Translations under genes and position numbers: made by a program | Notes under the pieces: generated by a model | What the model was told of the DNA's origin: nothing | The model's database searches: none | What the model saw: the letters and a program-made list of their open reading frames with translations, nothing else | Shown here: positions 39,631 to 53,077 of the stretch, in pieces | Layout of the letters: every line of letters begins with the position of its first letter | How positions within the stretch are numbered: position 1 is the first letter of the stretch | Assembly (NCBI GenBank): GCA_037013495.1 | Contig: CM072801.1 | Span: 30,430,001 to 30,494,000 of the forward strand | Reading direction: 5' to 3' | From: Hippophae tibetana | Lineage: Eukaryota > Streptophyta > Magnoliopsida > Rosales > Elaeagnaceae | Length of the DNA: 64,000 bases

Positions 39631-40978
39631 CAAGAAAAACTAGTTTATTAATATCGGTGGCAATATTAAACTTTTGTAAACTGTTAATTCTTGCATCGAA
39701 ATGACTATTGTACTGTATCAAATCCTAGCTCTTTCGATTCCTAAAAACACACTGCAGGAATAGTTTAGTTATCGGCCTTTTTTAGCAATAATTACTTTGT
39801 TTACACTACTTGCCAACCTCTAAAAGATAGGTGGCATCTCATTGTGTTGTAATCTGTTCTTGTTGTTTTGGGTTCAAATTTGATCATCTTAACGCATTTC
39901 GAAGAAATTTACTCATTCTTAGTCCTTTGAGTTCATATGTTATTCCCCTAAAGATTCCGCATCATTTGGTATCAAAGTCTTAGTTGCTGAAAATATGTTA
40001 TCTATCTTCTTATATTTATTTTTTGAATTTTATATTTAAAAAAACATTGTCCATTGAATATTCTGTGTTTTCGTTAGACACAAATCACAAAGAAAGATAG
40101 ATATTTGTATACCAAGTCTTGTGTTTTCTTTTAATTTTGTTGTCATTATTTTGTCTTTCGATTTCATTTCCTTTCTTTCTTTAAATTCTTTGTACCTTTT
40201 TCCTGTGTCATGTTTTCTGTGTTAAATCTATTTTTGTTATTGAAAGAAACAATAGGGATACTACAGTTCATAGTTTCAAGAAAAACTAGGTTATTAATAT
40301 CGGTGGCAATATTAAACTATTGTAACTTTAAATTTGTGCATCGAAATGACTATTGTACCGTATCAAATCGTAGCTCCTTCGATTCCTAAAAACACACAGC
40401 AAGAATAGTTTAGTTATTGGCATTTTTTTTAGTCATAATTACTTTGTTTACACTACTTTCCAACCTCTAAAAGATAGGTGGCATCTCATTGCGTTGTAAT
40501 CTGTTCTTGTTGTTTTGGGTTCAAATTTGATCATCATAACCCATTTCGAAGCAATTTACTCATTCTTAATCCTTTGAGTTCATATGTTATTCCCCTAAAG
40601 ATTCCGCATCATTTGGTATCAAAGCCTTTGTTGCTTAAAATATGTTATCTATCTTCTTATATTTATTTTTTGAATTTTATATTTAAAAAAACATTGTCCA
40701 TTGAATTTTCTGTGTTTTCGTTAGACACAAATCACAAAGAAAGATAGATATTTGTATACCAAGTCTTGTGTTTTCTTTTAATTTTGTTGTCTTTATTTTG
40801 TCTTTCGATTTCATTTACTTTCTTTCTGTAAATTCTTTGTACCTTTATCATGTGTCATGTTTTCTGTGTTAAATCTATTTTTGTTATTGAAAGAAACAAT
40901 AGGGATACTACAATTCATAGTTTCAAGAAAAACTAGGTTATTAATATCGGTGGCAATATTATACTATTGCAACTTTTA

Positions 40979-42211
40979 ATTCGTGTATCGAAATGACTAA
41001 TGCACTGTATCAAATCGTAGCTCTATCGATTCTTAAAAACAGAATGCAAGAATAGTTTAGTTATCGGCATTTTTTTAACCAAAATTACTTTGTTTACACT
41101 ACTTGCCAACCTCTAATAGGTTGGTGGCATCTCGTTGCATTGTTTTCTGTTCTTGTTCTTTTGGGTTCCAATTTGATTATCTTAAACCTTTTCTAAGCAA
41201 TTTACTCATTCGTAATGCTTTGAGTTCCTATGTTGTTTACATATAGGTTCCGCATCATTTGGTATCAATGCCTAGCTTGCTGAAAATATGGTATCAATCT
41301 TCATATATTCATTATGTGAATTTACATTTAAAAAACTTTGTCCATTTAAGTTTCTTTGCTTTCTTAAGTATAAAACCACAAAGAAAGATAGTTATTTGTA
41401 TAACAAGTCTTGTGTTTTCTTACAATTTTGTAGTCATTATTTTATATTTCGACTTAATTTCCTAGTTTTATTTAAAATATTTGTACCTTTTTCTTGTTTT
41501 ATGTTTTCTGTATGCAACCTATTTTTGCTTTTCAAAGAAACAATAGAGCTACTGCATTTCGTAGTTTCAAGAAAAACTAGGTTATTAATTTCAGTGACAA
41601 CTTTAAACTATTGTAACTTTTAATTCTTGCCTCGAAATGACTATTGTACTCTATCAAATCGTAGCTCTTTCGATTCCTAAAAACACACTGCAACAATAGT
41701 TTAGTTATTGGCATTTTTTTAGCCATAATTACTTTGTTTACACTACTTGCCAACCTCTAAAAGATTGGTGTCATCTCATTGCGTTGTAATTTGTTCTTGT
41801 AGTTTTGGGTTCAAATTTGATCATCTTAACGTTTTTCTAAGTAATTTACTCATTCTTAATCCTTTGAGTTCCTATGTTGTTCGCTGAAAGGTTCCGCATC
41901 ATTTGGTATTAAAGCCTTGGTTGCTGAAAATATGGTATCTATCTTCATATATTCATTTTTTGAATTTTACATTTAAAAAAACTTTTTCCATTTAATTTTC
42001 TGTGTTTTAATTAGACAATAACCACAAAGAAAGATTGATATTTGTATAAAAAGTCTTGTGTTTTCTTACAATTTTGTTGTCATTATTTTGTCATTCGACT
42101 TAATTTCCTTCTTTTATTTAAATTCTTTGTACCTTTTTCTTGTTTTATGTTTTCTATGTGCAACCTATTTTTGCTTTTGAAATAAACAACAGAGCTACGG
42201 CATTTCGTAGT
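40979..42211 (+). repeat. Diverged monomer segment, copy 3, one monomer shorter
   Basis: It resembles copies 1 and 2 but lacks one monomer length. Monomer 65 starts like monomer 54 (GTATCAATCTTCATATATTC) and ends like monomer 55 (TTGCTTTTCAAAG, TTGCCTCGAAATG). It carries private changes, TTCATTATGTGAATTTAC and TTAATTTC.GTGACAAC (one variable base), shared with copies 4 and 5. Confidence 0.82.
41283..41926 (+). repeat. Chimeric monomer 65, marking loss of one diverged monomer
   Basis: The left part up to the T-rich tract matches monomer 54 (34185), including TTATATTTCGAC. The right part matches monomer 55 (34830), including TTGCTTTTCAAAG and TTGCCTCG. The switch lies between about 41462 and 41528, monomer position 179-245. 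Monomers 71 and 84 inherit it. Confidence 0.75.
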
Positions 42212-43216
42212 TTCAAGAAAAACTAGGTTATTAATATCGGTAGCAATATTAAACTATTGTAACTTTTAATTCTTGCATCGAAATGACTATTGTACTGTAT
42301 CAAATCATAGCTCTTTCGATTCCTAAAAACACACTGCAGGAATAGTTTAGTTATCGGCATTTTTAGCAATAATTACTTTGTTTATACTACTTGCCAACTT
42401 CTAAAAGATAGGTGGCATCTTATTGCGTTGTAATCTGTTCTTGTTGTTTTGGGTTCCAATTTGTTCATCGTAACCCATTTCGAAGCAATTTACTCATTCT
42501 TAATCCTTTGAGTTCATATGTTATTCCCCTAAAGATTCCGCATTATTTGGTATCAAAGTCTTAGTTGCTGAAAATATGTTATCTATCTTCTTATATTTAT
42601 TTTTTGAATTTTATATTTAAAAAAAAATTGCCCATTGAATTTTCTGTGTTTTCGTTAGACACAAATCACAAAGAAAGATAGATATTTGTATACCAAGTCT
42701 TGTGTTTTCTTTTAATTTTGTTGTCATTATTTTGTCTTTCGATTTCATTTCCTTTCTTTCTTTAAATTCGTTGTACCTTTTTCTTGTGTCATGTTTTCTG
42801 TGTTAAATCTATTTTTGTTATTGAAAGAAACAATAGGGATACTACATTTCATAGTTTCAAGAAAAACTAGGTTATTAATATCGGTGGCAATATTAAACTA
42901 TTGTAACTTTTAATTCTTGCATCGAAATGACTATTGTACTGTATCAAATCGTCGCTCTTTCGATTCCTAAAAACACACTGCCGGAATAGTTTAGTTATCG
43001 GCATTTTTTTAGCCATAATTACTTTGTTTACACTACTTGCCAACCTCTAAAAGATAGGTGGCATCTCATTGTGTTGTAATCTGTTCTTGTTGTTTTGGGT
43101 TCAAATTTGATCATCTTAACCCATTTCGAAGAAATTTAATCATTCTTAATCCTTTGAGTTCATATGTTATTCCTCTAAAGATTCCGCATCATTTGGTATC
43201 AAAGTCTTAGTTGCTG

Positions 43217-43862
43217 AAAATATGTTATCTATCTTCTTATATTTATTTTTTGAATTTTATATTTAAAAAAACATTGTCCAATGAATTTTCTGTGTTTTCG
43301 TTAGACACAAATCACAAAGAAAGATAGATATTCGTATACCAAGTGTTGTGTTTTCTTTTAATTTTGTTGTCATTATTTTGTCTTTCGATTTCATTTCCTT
43401 TCTTTCTTTAAATTCGTTGTACCTTTTTCTTGTGTCATGTTTTCTGTGTTAAATCTATTTTTGCTTTTGAAATAAACAACAGAGCTACGGCATTTCGTAG
43501 TTTCAAGAAAAACTAGTTTATTAATATCGGTGGCAATATTAAACTATTGTAAACTGTTAATTCTTGCATCGAAATGACTATTGTACTGTATCAAATCCTA
43601 GCTCTTTCGATTCCTAAAAACACACTGCAGGAATAGTTTAGTTATCGGCCTTTTTTAGCAATAATTACTTTGTTTACACTACTTGCCAACCTCTAAAAGA
43701 TAGGTGGCATCTCATTGTGTTGTAATCTGTTCTTGTTGTTTTGGGTTCAAATTTGATCATCTTAACGCATTTCGAAGAAATTTACTCATTCTTAGTCCTT
43801 TGAGTTCATATGTTATTCCCCTAAAGATTCCGCATCATTTGGTATCAAAGTCTTAGTTGCTG
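43217..43862 (+). repeat. Chimeric monomer 68, junction of the 3873-base duplication
   Basis: Up to 43454 it follows monomer 74 (CCAATGAAT, AAGTGTTGTG, TTCGTTGTACC). After 43463 it follows monomer 62 (TTGCTTTTGAAATAAAC, TTTGTAAACTGTTAATTC region, CGGCCTTTTTTAGC, TTAGTCC). The two parents are identical across CTATTTTTG at 43455-43463, which confines the exchange to nine bases. Confidence 0.85.
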
Positions 43863-44850
43863 AAAATATGTTATCTATCTTCTTATATTTATTTTTTGAA
43901 TTTTATATTTAAAAAAACATTGTCCATTGAATTTTCTGTGTTTTCGTTAGACACAAATCACAAAGAAAGATAGATATTTGTATACCAAGTCTTGTGTTTT
44001 CTTTTAATTTTGTTGTCATTATTTTGTCTTTCGATTTCATTTCCTTTCTTTCTTTAAATTCTTTGTACCTTTTTCCTGTGTCATGTTTTCTGTGTTAAAT
44101 CTATTTTTGTTATTGAAAGAAACAATAGGGATACTACATTTCATAGTTTCAAGAAAAACTAGGTTATTAATATCGGTGGCAATATTAAACTATTGTAAGT
44201 TTTAATTCTTGCATCGAAATGACTATTGTACAGTATCAAATCGTAGCTCTTTCGATTCCTAAAAACACACTGCAGGAATAGTTTAGTTATCGGCATTTTT
44301 TTTAGCCATAATTACTTTGTTTACCCTACTTTCCAACCTCTAAAAGATAGGTGGCATCTCATTGCGTTGTAATCTGTTCTTGTTGTTTTGGGTTCAAATT
44401 TGATCATCTTAACCCATTTCGAAGCAATTTACTCATTCTTAATCCTTTGAGTTCATATGTTATTCCCCTAAAGAGTCCGCATCATTTGGTATCAAAGCCT
44501 TTGTTGCTTAAAATATGTTATCTATCTTCTTATATTTATTTTTTGAATTTTATATTTAAAAAAACATTGTCCAATGAATTTTCTGTGTTTTCGTTAGACA
44601 CAAATCACAAAGAAAGATAGATATTCGTATACCAAGTCTTGTGTTTTCTTTTAATTTTGTTGTCTTTATTTTGTCTTTCGATTTCATTTACTTTCTTTCT
44701 GTAAATTCTTTGTACCTTTATCATGTGTCATGTTTTTTGTGTTAAATCTATTTTTGTTATTGAAAGAAACAATAGGGATACTACAATTCATAGTTTCAAG
44801 AAAAACTAGGTTATTAATATCGGTGGCAATATTATACTATTGCAACTTTT

Positions 44851-46084
44851 AATTCGTGTATCGAAATGACTAATGCACTGTATCAAATCGTAGCTCTATC
44901 GATTCTTAAAAACAGAATGCAAGAATAGTTTAGTTATCGGCATTTTTTTAACCAAAATTACTTTGTTTACACTACTTGCCAACCTCTAATAGGTTGGTGG
45001 CATCTCGTTGCATTGTTTTCTGTTCTTGTTCTTTTGGGTTCCAATTTGATTATCTTAAACCTTTTCTAAGCAATTTACTCATTCGTAATGCTTTGAGTTC
45101 CTATGTTGTTTACATATAGGTTCCGCATCATTTGGTATCAATGCCTAGCTTGCTGAAAATATGGTATCAATCTTCATATATTCATTATGTGAATTTACAT
45201 TTAAAAAACTTTGTCCATTTAAGTTTCTTTGCTTTCTTAAGTATAAAACCACAAAGAAAGATAGTTATTTGTATAACAAGTCTTGTGTTTTCTTACAATT
45301 TTGTAGTCATTATTTTATATTTCGACTTAATTTCCTAGTTTTATTTAAAATATTTGTACCTTTTTCTTGTTTTATGTTTTCTGTATGCAACCTATTTTTG
45401 CTTTTCAAAGAAACAATAGAGCTACTGCATTTCGTAGTTTCAAGAAAAACTAGGTTATTAATTTCGGTGACAACTTTAAACTATTGTAACTTTTAATTCT
45501 TGCCTCGAAATGACTATTGTACTCTATCAAATCGTAGCTCTTTCGATTCCTAAAAACACACTGCAACAATAGTTTAGTTATTGGCATTTTTTTAGCCATA
45601 ATTACTTTGTTTACACTACTTGCCAACCTCTAAAAGATTGGTGTCATCTCATTGCGTTGTAATTTGTTCTTGTAGTTTTGGGTTCAAATTTGATCATCTT
45701 AACGTTTTTCTAAGTAATTTACTCATTCTTAATCCTTTGAGTTCCTACGTTGTTCGCTGAAAGGTTCCGCATCATTTGGTATTAAAGCCTTGGTTGCTGA
45801 AAATATGGTATCTATCTTCATATATTCATTTTTTGAATTTTACATTTAAAAAAACTTTTTCCATTTAATTTTCTGTGTTTTAATTAGACAATAACCACAA
45901 AGAAAGATTGATATTTGTATAAAAAGTCTTGTGTTTTCTTACAATTTTGTTGTCATTATTTTGTCATTCGACTTAATTTCCTTCTTTTATTTAAATTCTT
46001 TGTACCTTTTTCTTGTTTTATGTTTTCTATGTGCAACCTATTTTTGCTTTTGAAATAAACAACAGAGCTACGGCATTTCGTAGT
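44851..46084 (+). repeat. Diverged monomer segment, copy 4
   Basis: It is nearly identical to copy 3 at offset about 3873 as part of the 3873-base duplication. One private change is CTACGTTG near 45748 (CTATGTTG in copy 3), shared with copy 5. Confidence 0.85.
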
Positions 46085-46641
46085 TTCAAGAAAAACTAGG
46101 TTATTAATATCGGTAGCAATATTAAACTATTGTAACTTTTAATTCTTGCATCGAAATGACTATTGTACTGTATCAAATCATAGCTCTTTCGATTCCTAAA
46201 AACACACTGCAGGAATAGTTTAGTTATCGGCATTTTTAGCAATAATTACTTTGTTTATACTACTTGCCAACTTCTAAAAGATAGGTGGCATCTTATTGCG
46301 TTGTAATCTGTTCTTGTTGTTTTGGGTTCCAATTTGTTCATCGTAACCCATTTCGAAGCAATTTACTCATTCTTAATCCTTTGAGTTCATATGTTATTCC
46401 CCTAAAGATTCCGCATTATTTGGTATCAAAGTCTTAGTTGCTGAAAATATGTTATCTATCTTCTTATATTTATTTTTTGAATTTTATATTTAAAAAAACA
46501 TTGCCCATTGAATTTTCTGTGTTTTCGTTAGACACAAATCACAAAGAAAGATAGATATTTGTATACCAAGTCTTGTGTTTTCTTTTAATTTTGTTGTCAT
46601 TATTTTGTCTTTCGATTTCATTTCCTTTCTTTCTTTAAATT

Positions 46642-49600
46642 CGTTGTACCTTTTTCTTGTGTCATGTTTTCTGTGTTAAATCTATTTTTGTTATTGAAAG
46701 AAACAATAGGGATACTACATTTCATAGTTTCAAGAAAAACTATATTATTAATATCGGTGGCAATATTAAACTATTGTAACTTTTAATTCTTGCATCGAAA
46801 TGACTATTGTACTGTATCAAATCGTCGCTCTTTCGATTCCTAAAAACACACTGCCGGAATAGTTTAGTTATCGGCATTTTTTTAGCCATAATTACTTTGT
46901 TTACACTACTTGCCAACCTCTAAAAGATAGGTGGCATCTCATTGTGTTGTAATCTGTTCTTGTTGTTTTGGGTTCAAATTTGATCATCTTAACCCATTTC
47001 GAAGAAATTTAATCATTCTTAATCATTTGAGTTCATATGTTATTCCTCTAAAGATTCCGCATCATTTGGTATCAAAGTCTTAGTTGCTGAAAATATGTTA
47101 TCTATCTTCTTATATTTATTTTTTGAATTTTATATTTAAAAAAACATTGTCCAATGAATTTTCTGTGTTTTCGTTAGACACAAATCACAAAGAAAGATAG
47201 ATATTCGTATACCAAGTGTTGTGTTTTCTTTTAATTTTGTTGTCATTATTTTGTCTTTCGATTTCATTTCCTTTCTTTCTTTAAATTCGTTGTACCTTTT
47301 TCTTGTGTCATGTTTTCTATGTTAAATCTATTTTTGTTATTGAAAGAAACAATAGGGATACTACATTTCATAGTTTCAAGAAAAACTAGGTTATTAATAT
47401 CGGTGGCAATATTAAACTATTGTAACTTTTAATTCTTGCATCGAAATGACTATTGTACCGTATCAAATCGTAGCTCTTTCGATTCCTAAAAACACACTGC
47501 CGGAATAGTTTAGTTATCGGCATTTTTTAACAATAATTACTTTGTTTATACTACTTGCCAACCTCTAAAAGATAGATGGCATCTTATTGCGTTGTAATCT
47601 GTTCTTGTTGTTTTCGGTTCAAATTTGTTCATCGTAACCCATTTCGAAGCAATTTACTCATTCTTAATCCTTTGAGTTCCTATGTTATTCCCCTAAAGAT
47701 TCCGCATTATTTGGTATCAAAGTCTTAGTTGATGAAAATATGTTATCTATCTTCTTATATTTATTTTTTGAATTTTATATTTAAAAAAACATTGTCCATT
47801 GAATTTTCTGTGTTTTCGTTAGACACAAATCACAAAGAAAGATAGATATTTGTATACCAAGTCTTTTGTTTTCTTTTAATTTTGTTGTCATTATTTTGTC
47901 TTTCGATTTCATTTCCTTTCTTTCTTTAAATTCTTTGTACCTTTTTCTTGTGTCATGTTTTCTGTGTTAAATCTATTTTTGTTATTGAAAGAAACAATAG
48001 GGATACTACATTTCATAGTTTCAAGAAAAACTAGGTTATTAATATCGGTGGCAATATTAAACTATTGTAAGTTTTAATTCTTGCATCGAAATGACTATTG
48101 TACAGTATCAAATCGTAGCTCTTTCGATTCCTAAAAACACACTGCAGGAATAGTTTAGTTATCGGCATTTTTTAGCCATAATTACTTTGTTTACCCTACT
48201 TGCCAACCTCTAAAAGATAGGTGGCATCTCATTGCGTTGTAATCTGTTCTTGTTGTTTTGGGTTCAAATTTGATCATCTTAACCCATTTCGAAGCAATTT
48301 ACTCATTCTTAATCCTTTGAGTTCATATATTATTCCCCTAAAGAGTCCGCATCATTTGGTATCAAAGCCTTTGTTGCTGAAAATATGTTATCTATCTTCT
48401 TATATTTATTTTTTGAATTTTATATTTAAAAAAACATTGTCCAATGAATTTTCTGTGTTTTCGTTAGACACAAATCACAAAGAAAGATAGATATTCGTAT
48501 ACCAAGTGTTGTGTTTTCTTTTAATTTTGTTGTCTTTATTTTGTCTTTCGATTTCATTTACTTTCTTTCTGTAAATTCTTTGTACCTTTATCTTGTGTCA
48601 TGTTTTCTGTGTTAAATCTATTTTTGTTATTGAAAGAAACAATAGGGATACTACAATTCATAGTTTCAAGAAAAACTAGGTTATTAATATCGGTGGCAAT
48701 ATTATACTATTGTAACTTTTAATTCGTGTATCGAAATGACTATTGCACTGTATCAAATCGTAGCTCTATCGATTCCTAAAAACCGAATGCAAGAATAGTT
48801 TAGTTATCAGCATTTTTTTAACCAAAATTACTTTGTTTACACTACTTTCCAACCCCTAAAAGATAGGTGGCATCTCATTGCGTTGTAATCTGTTCTTGTG
48901 CTTTTGGGTTACAATTTGATCATCTTAACCCTTCTCTCAGCAATTTACTCATTCTTAATACTTTGAGTTCATATGTTATTCCCTTAAAGATTCCGCATCA
49001 TTTGGTATCAAGCCTTTGTTGCTGAAAATATGTTATCTATCTTCTTATATTTATTTTTTGAATTTTATATTTAAAAAAACATTGTCCATTGAATATTCTG
49101 TGTTTTCGTTAGACACAAATCACAAAGAAAGATAGATATTTGTATACCAAGTCTTTTGTTTTCTTTTAATTTTGTTGTCATTATTTGGTCTTTCGATTTC
49201 ATTTCCTTTCTTTCTTTAAATTCGTTGTACCTTTTTCTTGTGTCATGTTTTCTGTGTTAAATCTATTTTTGTTATTGAAAGAAACAATAGGGATACTACA
49301 TTTCATAGTTTCAAGAAAAACTATATTATTAATATCGGTGGCAATATTAAACTATTGTAACTTTTAATTCTTGCATCGAAATGACTATTGTACTGTATCA
49401 AATCGTCGCTCTTTCGATTCCTAAAAACACACTGCCGGAATAGTTTAGTTATCGGCATTTTTTTAGCCATAATTACTTTGTTTACACTACTTGCCAACCT
49501 CTAAAAGATAGGTGGCATCTCATTGTGTTGTAATCTGTTCTTGTTGTTTTGGGTTCAAATTTGATCATCTTAACCCATTTCGAAGAAATTTAATCATTCT

Positions 49601-51803
49601 TAATCATTTGAGTTCATATGTTATTCCTCTAAAGATTCCGCATCATTTGGTATCAAAGTCTTAGTTGCTGAAAATATGTTATCTATCTTCTTATATTTAT
49701 TTTTTGAATTTTATATTTAAAAAAACATTGTCCAATGAATTTTCTGTGTTTTCGTTAGACACAAATCACAAAGAAAGATAGATATTCGTATACCAAGTGT
49801 TGTGTTTTCTTTTAATTTTGTTGTCATTATTTTGTCTTTCGATTTCATTTCCTTTCTTTCTTTAAATTCGTTGTACCTTTTTCTTGTGTCATGTTTTCTA
49901 TGTTAAATCTATTTTTGTTATTGAAAGAAACAATAGGGATACTACATTTCATAGTTTCAAGAAAAACTAGGTTATTAATATCGGTGGCAATATTAAACTA
50001 TTGTAACTTTTAATTCTTGCATCGAAATGACTATTGTACCGTATCAAATCGTAGCTCTTTCGATTCCTAAAAACACACTGCCGGAATAGTTTAGTTATCG
50101 GCATTTTTTAACAATAATTACTTTGTTTATACTACTTGCCAACCTCTAAAAGATAGATGGCATCTTATTGCGTTGTAATCTGTTCTTGTTGTTTTCGGTT
50201 CAAATTTGTTCATCGTAACCCATTTCGAAGCAATTTACTCATTCTTAATCCTTTGAGTTCCTATGTTATTCCCCTAAAGATTCCGCATTATTTGGTATCA
50301 AAGTCTTAGTTGATGAAAATATGTTATCTATCTTCTTATATTTATTTTTTGAATTTTATATTTAAAAAAACATTGTCCATTGAATTTTCTGTGTTTTCGT
50401 TAGACACAAATCACAAAGAAAGATAGATATTTGTATACCAAGTCTTTTGTTTTCTTTTAATTTTGTTGTCATTATTTTGTCTTTCGATTTCATTTCCTTT
50501 CTTTCTTTAAATTCTTTGTACCTTTTTCTTGTGTCATGTTTTCTGTGTTAAATCTATTTTTGTTATTGAAAGAAACAATAGGGATACTACATTTCATAGT
50601 TTCAAGAAAAACTAGGTTATTAATATCGGTGGCAATATTAAACTATTGTAAGTTTTAATTCTTGCATCGAAATGACTATTGTACAGTATCAAATCGTAGC
50701 TCTTTCGATTCCTAAAAACACACTGCAGGAATAGTTTAGTTATCGGCATTTTTTAGCCATAATTACTTTGTTTACCCTACTTGCCAACCTCTAAAAGATA
50801 GGTGGCATCTCATTGCGTTGTAATCTGTTCTTGTTGTTTTGGGTTCAAATTTGATCATCTTAACCCATTTCGAAGCAATTTACTCATTCTTAATCCTTTG
50901 AGTTCATATATTATTCCCCTAAAGAGTCCGCATCATTTGGTATCAAAGCCTTTGTTGCTGAAAATATGTTATCTATCTTCTTATATTTATTTTTTGAATT
51001 TTATATTTAAAAAAACATTGTCCAATGAATTTTCTGTGTTTTCGTTAGACACAAATCACAAAGAAAGATAGATATTCGTATACCAAGTGTTGTGTTTTCT
51101 TTTAATTTTGTTGTCTTTATTTTGTCTTTCGATTTCATTTACTTTCTTTCTGTAAATTCTTTGTACCTTTATCTTGTGTCATGTTTTCTGTGTTAAATCT
51201 ATTTTTGTTATTGAAAGAAACAATAGGGATACTACAATTCATAGTTTCAAGAAAAACTAGGTTATTAATATCGGTGGCAATATTATACTATTGTAACTTT
51301 TAATTCGTGTATCGAAATGACTATTGCACTGTATCAAATCGTAGCTCTATCGATTCCTAAAAACCGAATGCAAGAATAGTTTAGTTATCAGCATTTTTTT
51401 AACCAAAATTACTTTGTTTACACTACTTTCCAACCCCTAAAAGATAGGTGGCATCTCATTGCGTTGTAATCTGTTCTTGTGCTTTTGGGTTACAATTTGA
51501 TCATCTTAACCCTTCTCTCAGCAATTTACTCATTCTTAATACTTTGAGTTCATATGTTATTCCCTTAAAGATTCCGCATCATTTGGTATCAAGCCTTTGT
51601 TGCTGAAAATATGTTATCTATCTTCTTATATTTATTTTTTGAATTTTATATTTAAAAAAACATTGTCCATTGAATATTCTGTGTTTTCGTTAGACACAAA
51701 TCACAAAGAAAGATAGATATTTGTATACCAAGTCTTTTGTTTTCTTTTAATTTTGTTGTCATTATTTGGTCTTTCGATTTCATTTCCTTTCTTTCTTTAA
51801 ATT
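46642..51803 (+). repeat. Tandem duplication of a 2581-base, four-monomer unit
   Basis: Unit 1 (about 46642-49222) and unit 2 (about 49223-51803) match at an offset of 2581. Monomers 74, 75 and 76 equal 78, 79 and 80. The second half of 73 equals the second half of 77 (AACTATATTATTAATATCGG, GTCGCTC), and the first half of 77 equals the first half of 81 (GAATATTCTG, TTATTTGGTC). The break lies in monomer 77 between 49189 and 49223. Confidence 0.85.
49025..49670 (+). repeat. Chimeric monomer 77, junction of the 2581-base duplication
   Basis: The first part matches monomer 81 (GAATATTCTG, TTATTTGGTC). The part from TTCGTTG onward matches monomer 73 (AACTATATTATTAATATCGG, GTCGCTC, GCCGG). The exchange lies within 49189-49223. 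Confidence 0.82.
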
Positions 51804-53077
51804 CTTTGTACCTTTTTCTTGTGTCATGTTTTCTGTGTGAAATCTATTTTTGTTATTGAAAGAAACAATAGGGATACTACAGTTCATAGTTTCAAGAAAA
51901 ACTAGGTTATTAATATCGGTGGCAATATTAAACTATTGTAAGTTTTAATTCTTGCATCGAAATGACTATTGTACAGTATCAAATCGTAGCTCTTTCGATT
52001 CCTAAAAACACACTGCAGGAATAGTTTAGTTATCGGCATTTTTTAGCCATAATTACTTTGTTTACCCTACTTGCCAACCTCTAAAAGATAGGTGGCATCT
52101 CATTGCGTTGTAATCTGTTCTTGTTGTTTTGGGTTCAAATTTGATCATCTTAACCCATTTCGAAGCAATTTACTCATTCTTAATCCTTTGAGTTCATATA
52201 TTATTCCCCTAAAGAGTCCGCATCATTTGGTATCAAAGCCTTTGTTGCTGAAAATATGTTATCTATCTTCTTATATTTATTTTTTGAATTTTATATTTAA
52301 AAAAACATTGTCCAATGAATTTTCTGTGTTTTCGTTAGACACAAATCACAAAGAAAGATAGATATTCGTATACCAAGTGTTGTGTTTTCTTTTAATTTTG
52401 TTGTCTTTATTTTGTCTTTCGATTTCATTTACTTTCTTTCTGTAAATTCTTTGTACCTTTATCTTGTGTCATGTTTTCTGTGTTAAATCTATTTTTGTTA
52501 TTGAAAGAAACAATAGGGATACTACAATTCATAGTTTCAAGAAAAACTAGGTTATTAATATCGGTGGCAATATTATACTATTGTAACTTTTAATTCGTGT
52601 ATCGAAATGACTATTGCACTGTATCAAATCGTAGCTCCATCGATTCCTAAAAACCGAATGCAAGAATAGTTTCGTTATCAGCATTTTTTTAACCAAAATT
52701 ACTTTGTTTACACTACTTTCCAACCCCTAAAAGATAGGTGGCATCTCATTGCGTTGTAATCTGTTCTTGTGCTTTTGGGTTACAATTTGATCATCTTAAC
52801 CCTTCTCTCAGCAATTTACTCATTCTTAATACTTTGAGTTCATATGTTATTCCCTTAAAGATTCCGCATCATTTGGTATCAAGCCTTTGTTGCTGAAAAT
52901 ATGTTATCTATCTTCTTATATTTATTTTTTGAATTTTATATTTAAAAAAACATTGTCCATTGAATATTCTGTGTTTTCGTTAGACACAAATCACAAAGAA
53001 AGATAGATATTTGTATACCAAGTCTTTTGTTTTCTTTTAATTTTGTTGTCATTATTTTGTCTTTCGATTTCATTTCC
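50961..53077 (+). repeat. Dimer higher-order repeat (1290 bases), first block
   Basis: Monomers 80-81 and 82-83 repeat at 1290. The first member has CCAATGAAT, TTTCTGTAAATTC, TATTATACTATTG, TTCGTGTATCG and AAACCGAATGC, then the CTTCTCTCAGC stretch; its start follows ATATATTATTCC. The second has GAATATTCTG, a one-base-shorter TATCAAGCC just upstream, and AGTCTTTTG. Monomer 82 bears GCTCCATCG and GTTTCGTTATCAG. Monomer 83 leaves the pattern at 53078-53086. Confidence 0.85.

Larger units (their letters stand above)
33380..39989 (+). repeat. Six-monomer repeat carrying the diverged segment, copies at offset 3870
   Basis: Bases 33380-36117 recur at 37250-39989. Both copies pass from a normal monomer into the diverged one at TTCGTGTTTCG (about 33882 and 37752). 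They then pass through three diverged monomers and return to normal sequence by about 35760 and 39630. The copies are close but not identical: near 35811 versus 39681 one reads TTGTAACTTTTAATTC and the other TTGTAAACTGTTAATTC. Monomers 57-58 and 63 after the shared part differ more. Confidence 0.85.
39582..47327 (+). repeat. Tandem duplication of a 3873-base, six-monomer unit
   Basis: Unit 1 is 39582-43454 and unit 2 is 43455-47327. Equivalent motifs lie at a constant 3873 bases, for example CTATTTTTG at 39582, 43455 and 47328, and TAAACTGTTAATTC near 39677 and 43550. Other shared marks are TTAGTCCTTTG, GCTTAAAATATG, the five-base-run changes of the diverged monomers, GCCCATTGAAT and GTCGCTCTTTC. 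Some differences, such as CCATTGAAT against CCAATGAAT in the third monomer, show later change or conversion. Chimeric monomer 68 sits at the junction. Confidence 0.88.

Noticed and set aside
39500-39721. Minus-strand open frame of 73 codons
   Set aside because: It starts with TTG, occurs in a single monomer and is the reverse of the T-rich tract, hence its many K and N residues. No gene context.
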